Below, piece after piece: positions 61,289 through 64,000 of a DNA stretch of 64,000 bases. This DNA is from Thermaerobacter sp. PB12/4term (GTDB lineage Bacteria; Bacillota; Sulfobacillia; Thermaerobacterales; Thermaerobacteraceae). The translations under genes and the position numbers were made by a program. Each line of letters begins with the position of its first letter. The stretch's first letter is position 1. The stretch spans positions 2,294,001 through 2,358,000 of the forward strand of contig NZ_CP048407.1 in NCBI RefSeq assembly GCF_003403315.2, read 5' to 3'. Under the pieces are notes generated by a model. That model had not been told where the DNA came from. It was given only the letters and a program-made list of their open reading frames with translations, and made no database searches.

Positions 61289-62059
61289 ATGGAGCAGGAA
61301 GAACGGCGTCCCGTGCCCCTCTGGCGGGCGCTGGGCGGGATGCTGGCGAACCCCACCGCCACCTTCGCGGCGTTCCCGGCGAAGCAGCCGTGGTTCATGC
61401 CGCTGCTGCTGTTCGGCGTCATTGGCGCCGTGGGCGGCTGGGTGGTCGCCTCCGCGACGTCGGATGTCGTGCTTGCCCGGATCGAGGAACTGTCCGGACA
61501 GGCCGGGAATCCGATGGGCGACCCCAGCGCCGTGGCCTCCTTCGCTGGCACCGTGATGATGGTGAGCGCGACGGCGTCGGGTTTCTTCGGGCCCTTCCTG
61601 GATGTCCTGATGACGGCCGCCGTGACGTGGATCGTGGCAGCCGCCGCGCGGGCGGTCTTGCCCTTCTCGCAACTCTTCTCCCTGACGGCGTATGCCCATC
61701 TGCCCCACGTCTTCGGAACGGTGCTCTTGGCGGTCCTGGTCGCGTCCGGCCTGTTCGACCCGCTGGCCATGCCCGGGGTGGTCCCGACGAGCCTGGCCGT
61801 CGTCGTGCCCGGCGAGCCGGGGTCGTTTCTGGCCGGAGTTTTCGGGCACGTCGAGCTCTTCACCCTCTGGAGCACGGTCTTGCTGGGGATCGGCCTCGGG
61901 GCCGCGGCGCGGCGGAGTGCGCGCTGGGGCATCGGCGTCGCGGTGGCCGGGTGGCTGCTGATCGCGGTGGTCAGCGCCGGGCTGGGGAGCCTGCTGCCGA
62001 ACCCCGGTACCTTGCCGGCGGCCCCCGGAGGCGTGCCCGGCAGCGGCGTGCCCCAGTAG
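61289..62059 (+). CDS. Yip1 domain membrane protein
   Basis: 256 residues with five hydrophobic segments (about 37-55, 89-110, 121-140, 154-170 and 190-235). The opening LWRALGGMLANPTATFAAFPAKQPWFMPLLL is the Yip1-type entry (an RxxxxNPxxxF pattern before the first helix). Function of bacterial Yip1 proteins is unknown; they often precede MacB-like exporters, as here. ATG 61289 has GGGGG eight bases upstream; GTG 61256 and ATG 61274 are weaker starts. Confidence 0.78.
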   Translation: MEQEERRPVPLWRALGGMLANPTATFAAFPAKQPWFMPLLLFGVIGAVGGWVVASATSDVVLARIEELSGQAGNPMGDPSAVASFAGTVMMVSATASGFFGPFLDVLMTAAVTWIVAAAARAVLPFSQLFSLTAYAHLPHVFGTVLLAVLVASGLFDPLAMPGVVPTSLAVVVPGEPGSFLAGVFGHVELFTLWSTVLLGIGLGAAARRSARWGIGVAVAGWLLIAVVSAGLGSLLPNPGTLPAAPGGVPGSGVPQ

Positions 62060-62131
62060 GCACATTGCGCATGTGACGCACACTGGGGCCGTACGATGGG
62101 AGCCCATGCCCACCGATAGCAGGAGGCGGAC

Positions 62132-62290
62132 GTGGTGCCCGTCGGCGTTCCCGGGTGGATCTTCACGGTACTGGCCCTCTCGGCTCTCTTCGTCGTTGGA
62201 TGGAAACTCGATCGGGCCATGTTCCCCAGGCGGAAGACCCGATGGTCGGGCACGGGTTGGGGTGGCCGCGACGGGGAGGAACCGGCTTGA
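62132..62290 (+). CDS. Small single-helix membrane protein in the MacB operon
   Basis: 52 residues, GTG start after AGGAGG. One hydrophobic helix (WIFTVLALSALFVVGWKL, about 9-26) and a basic tail ending RDGEEPA. The stop overlaps the TTG start of the MacB permease (TTGA), so it is translationally coupled. No homologue recognised. The Shine-Dalgarno, the helix and the exact junction argue that it is a real gene despite its size. Confidence 0.6.
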   Translation: MVPVGVPGWIFTVLALSALFVVGWKLDRAMFPRRKTRWSGTGWGGRDGEEPA

Positions 62291-63504
62291 GTCTTGGGGA
62301 GGCGTTCCGTGCCGCATGGCAAGGGGTGTGGGCGCACAAGTTCCGTACCTTCCTGACCATGCTGGGGGTGGTCATCGGCGTCGCGGCGGTGATCGCGGTC
62401 GTGGCCATCGGCGACGGCGCTCGCCACCGGATCACCGCCACCCTGCGGGCCGTCGACGCCCAGGCCGTCCAGATCCTCCCCGCAGACTTCGACGAACTGG
62501 GCAATTCCCAGGGGCTTTTGACCGAACAGACCCTGGAGCAGGTGAGCCGCCTCCCCGGGGTGCACGGGGTCGTCACCGCCGACGTGACCGCCGCCACCGC
62601 CCGCTTCCGGGGCGAAGAGGTAGAGCTGACGGTGACGGGCACCACCTTTGCCTACCCGCTGACGGACCCCCTGGAATTCCTCGCCGGGCGGTTCTGGGCC
62701 GAAGCCGACGACCGGGGCGCCCGGCGCGTCATCGTCCTCGACGAGACGGCGGCCGGCCGGCTGTTTCCGGGTGAGGATCCCGCGGCGGTGGTGGGGCAGG
62801 TGATCCGGGTCGACGGCATCCCCTACCGGGTCGCGGGCGTCGTCCGCTCGCAGGTGCCGGCGGCGCTGGCAGGCTTCGTCTCGGCACTAGGGGAAGGATT
62901 ACGGGGTAGCGGCTACGTCCCCCTCTCCACCTGGCCCACCCTGACGGGCCGGTCCCCCGTGGTCGCCTACGTCGCCGTGGTGCCGGAACCGGGCGAGGAT
63001 CGGGACGTCATTGCCCGGCGCACCATCGCCCACCTGGAGCGGGTGACGGGTCAGCGCGGCGCCTTCCGCACCCTGGACCTGTCCGAGCTGGCAGGCGCCA
63101 TCGGCCAGGTGACCGCCCTCTTGACGGTGGTCGTCGGGTCCATCGCCGGGATCGCCCTGGTGGTGGGAGGCGTCGGCGTGATGAACATCATGCTGGTCTC
63201 GGTCACCGAACGCACCCGGGAGATCGGGTTGCGGATGGCCCTGGGGGCCACGCGCGGCAACATTCTTCTTCAGTTCCTCATCGAGGCGATGTTGATCACC
63301 GGGACGGGAGGGCTCGTCGGCATCGGCCTGGGATCCGGACTGGCCTGGGTCATCGCCGCCCTGGCGGGGTGGCCGCCGCGGGTGTCGGTTCCCACCGTGG
63401 TGGTGGCGGTGCTGTTCTCGCTCTTCGTCGGGGTGGTCTGCGGCATCTACCCGGCACGGCGGGCGGCGGGCCTCGACCCCATGGAGGCACTTCGCTATGA
63501 ATAG
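62287..63504 (+). CDS. MacB-like ABC transporter permease
   Basis: 405 residues. N-terminal helix HKFRTFLTMLGVVIGVAAVIAVVAIGDG, a large extracytoplasmic MacB periplasmic core domain (about 50-270), and the C-terminal three helices with GGVGVMNIMLVSVTERTREIGLRMALGATRGNILLQF and YPARRAAGLDPMEALRYE, the FtsX/MacB signature. TTG 62287 follows GGGGAGG. It has no fused ATPase; one is expected beyond the window. Partner of the adaptor protein that overlaps its end by eight bases. Confidence 0.93.
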   Translation: MSLGEAFRAAWQGVWAHKFRTFLTMLGVVIGVAAVIAVVAIGDGARHRITATLRAVDAQAVQILPADFDELGNSQGLLTEQTLEQVSRLPGVHGVVTADVTAATARFRGEEVELTVTGTTFAYPLTDPLEFLAGRFWAEADDRGARRVIVLDETAAGRLFPGEDPAAVVGQVIRVDGIPYRVAGVVRSQVPAALAGFVSALGEGLRGSGYVPLSTWPTLTGRSPVVAYVAVVPEPGEDRDVIARRTIAHLERVTGQRGAFRTLDLSELAGAIGQVTALLTVVVGSIAGIALVVGGVGVMNIMLVSVTERTREIGLRMALGATRGNILLQFLIEAMLITGTGGLVGIGLGSGLAWVIAALAGWPPRVSVPTVVVAVLFSLFVGVVCGIYPARRAAGLDPMEALRYE

Positions 63505-64000
63505 ACGGGTTTGGCGGCTGTTGGTGGTCTATCTGCTGCTGGCGGCGGCAGCGGCAGGCACGGTCGGCGTGGCCATCGCCCGGTCCCGCCATCCAGACGG
63601 CCGTCCCATCCAGGCCGTTCACCCCCAGCGACGCCCCATGGAGGACGTCATCTTCGCCAGCGGCCGCGTCGCCCCCCGCCACCAGCAGAAGGTGCTGCCC
63701 CGGCCGGGGCTAGCGGTCGAGTCGATCCCGGTGGAGGAAGGCCAGACGGTCAAGAAGGGTGACGTCCTGGTCCGGTACGCCGCCGGCGAGCTGGAGGGTC
63801 AGGTGCGCCAGGCCGAACTCGCCCTGCAGCGGGCTCAGCTTGAGCACCGGCGCGCCCGAGGCCAGCTGGAACGAGCCAGGGCATGTGCCCGCGAGAACGG
63901 CAGCCGCGGCGAGGCCGCCCAGGGTCCACGGGACGAACCGGCCCCGCCGGACACCTGCATCGGCAGCGTACCGGAGGAGGAGGCGGAGCTGCAGGTGGAG
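63497..64000 (+). CDS. MacA/HlyD-like membrane fusion protein, cut by window edge
   Basis: 168 residues visible. N-terminal signal anchor (about 8-28), barrel-sandwich start (EDVIFASGRVAPRHQQKVLP), biotinyl-lipoyl-like GLAVESIPVEEGQTVKKGDVLVRY and a coiled coil (VRQAELALQRAQLEHRRARG) identify a periplasmic-adaptor type protein of a MacAB-like efflux pump. Inside the coiled coil a low-complexity stretch with GGACGAACC (63931) begins. ATG 63497 overlaps the macB-like stop by eight bases. Confidence 0.88.
   Translation, partial: MNRRVWRLLVVYLLLAAAAAGTVGVAIARSRHPDGRPIQAVHPQRRPMEDVIFASGRVAPRHQQKVLPRPGLAVESIPVEEGQTVKKGDVLVRYAAGELEGQVRQAELALQRAQLEHRRARGQLERARACARENGSRGEAAQGPRDEPAPPDTCIGSVPEEEAELQVE

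Larger units (their letters stand above)
764..63939. repeat. Dispersed 9-mer GGACGAACC, 27 exact copies
   Basis: Exact copies on the plus strand start at 764, 2318, 4653, 6689, 9579, 9862, 11200, 18469, 21254, 29391, 32703, 42710, 44537, 56065, 57203 and 63931. Copies on the minus strand (seen as GGTTCGTCC) start at 8415, 17744, 25107, 26649, 29497, 38204, 40945, 48030, 52541, 54872 and 57707. About ten continue as GGACGAACCGGC. Copies fall in intergenic DNA and in coding DNA in several frames (DEP, GRT, TN, GFV, GSS, LVRP). Hand-counted, so a few may be missed. Confidence 0.8.

Overview
The window is very G+C-rich (about 72% by eye) and reads like a chromosome of a thermophilic Gram-positive of the Thermaerobacter kind. 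Reasons: strong GGAGG ribosome binding sites, frequent GTG and TTG starts, Bacillota-style TPP and FMN riboswitches with terminator platforms, split transketolase subunits, an ECF ThiW transporter and MntR/CIRCE-like operators. The genus is an inference from composition and gene style, not from a marker gene. No rRNA, tRNA, CRISPR array or intact insertion sequence was seen.

Layout. 0.1-11.5 kb: a fused MNT-HepT toxin/antitoxin-type protein, a SIMPL protein, a truncated peroxiredoxin, an MFS exporter, a GNAT acetyltransferase, an ECF sigma factor with its membrane partner, and an ABC exporter operon (ATPase, permease, TetR) with palindromic operators. 11.6-21.2 kb: a defence island with type I hsdM-hsdS-hsdR, a small YgjP-like metalloprotease, a frameshifted unknown gene and a divergent YprA-like helicase. 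21.5-34.9 kb: fatty acid desaturase, nitronate monooxygenase-like enzyme, MidA-like methyltransferase, DUF255 thioredoxin protein, TlpA-like thioredoxin, thioesterase, MIP18-type Fe-S factor, split transketolase. 35-39 kb: a manganese/zinc-type ABC importer whose permease carries a DtxR-like regulator at its C-terminus, with a candidate operator upstream. 39-43.6 kb: unknown protein, MurE-like ligase, LysO-like exporter with a small membrane partner. 43.8-47.7 kb: TPP-riboswitch-controlled thiamine salvage genes thiD-thiW-thiM-thiE. 48-52.5 kb: DHA2-type MFS, CapA-like lipoprotein, small lipoprotein. 52.5-57.9 kb: a sugar ABC importer with a sigma-A promoter and a CIRCE-like operator at its start site. 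57.9-61.1 kb: ribH and ribD with an FMN riboswitch, then tenA with a second TPP riboswitch. 61.3-64 kb: Yip1 protein, small membrane protein, MacB permease and a MacA-like adaptor cut by the window edge.

Three traits run through the window. (1) The 9-mer GGACGAACC occurs 27 times by hand count, on both strands, in several codon frames and between genes, where about one copy is expected. Its density resembles DNA uptake or Chi-type signals, and this is the strongest candidate for an undescribed system here. (2) Many ordinary enzymes carry Gly/Ala/Pro/Ser-rich insertions of 20-150 residues absent from their families. (3) Many gaps hold degenerate short tandem repeats of 15-31 bp.

Functionally the window joins vitamin salvage (thiamine, riboflavin), metal and sugar uptake, export and defence. 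All start choices rest on visible ribosome binding sites; no database search was possible.
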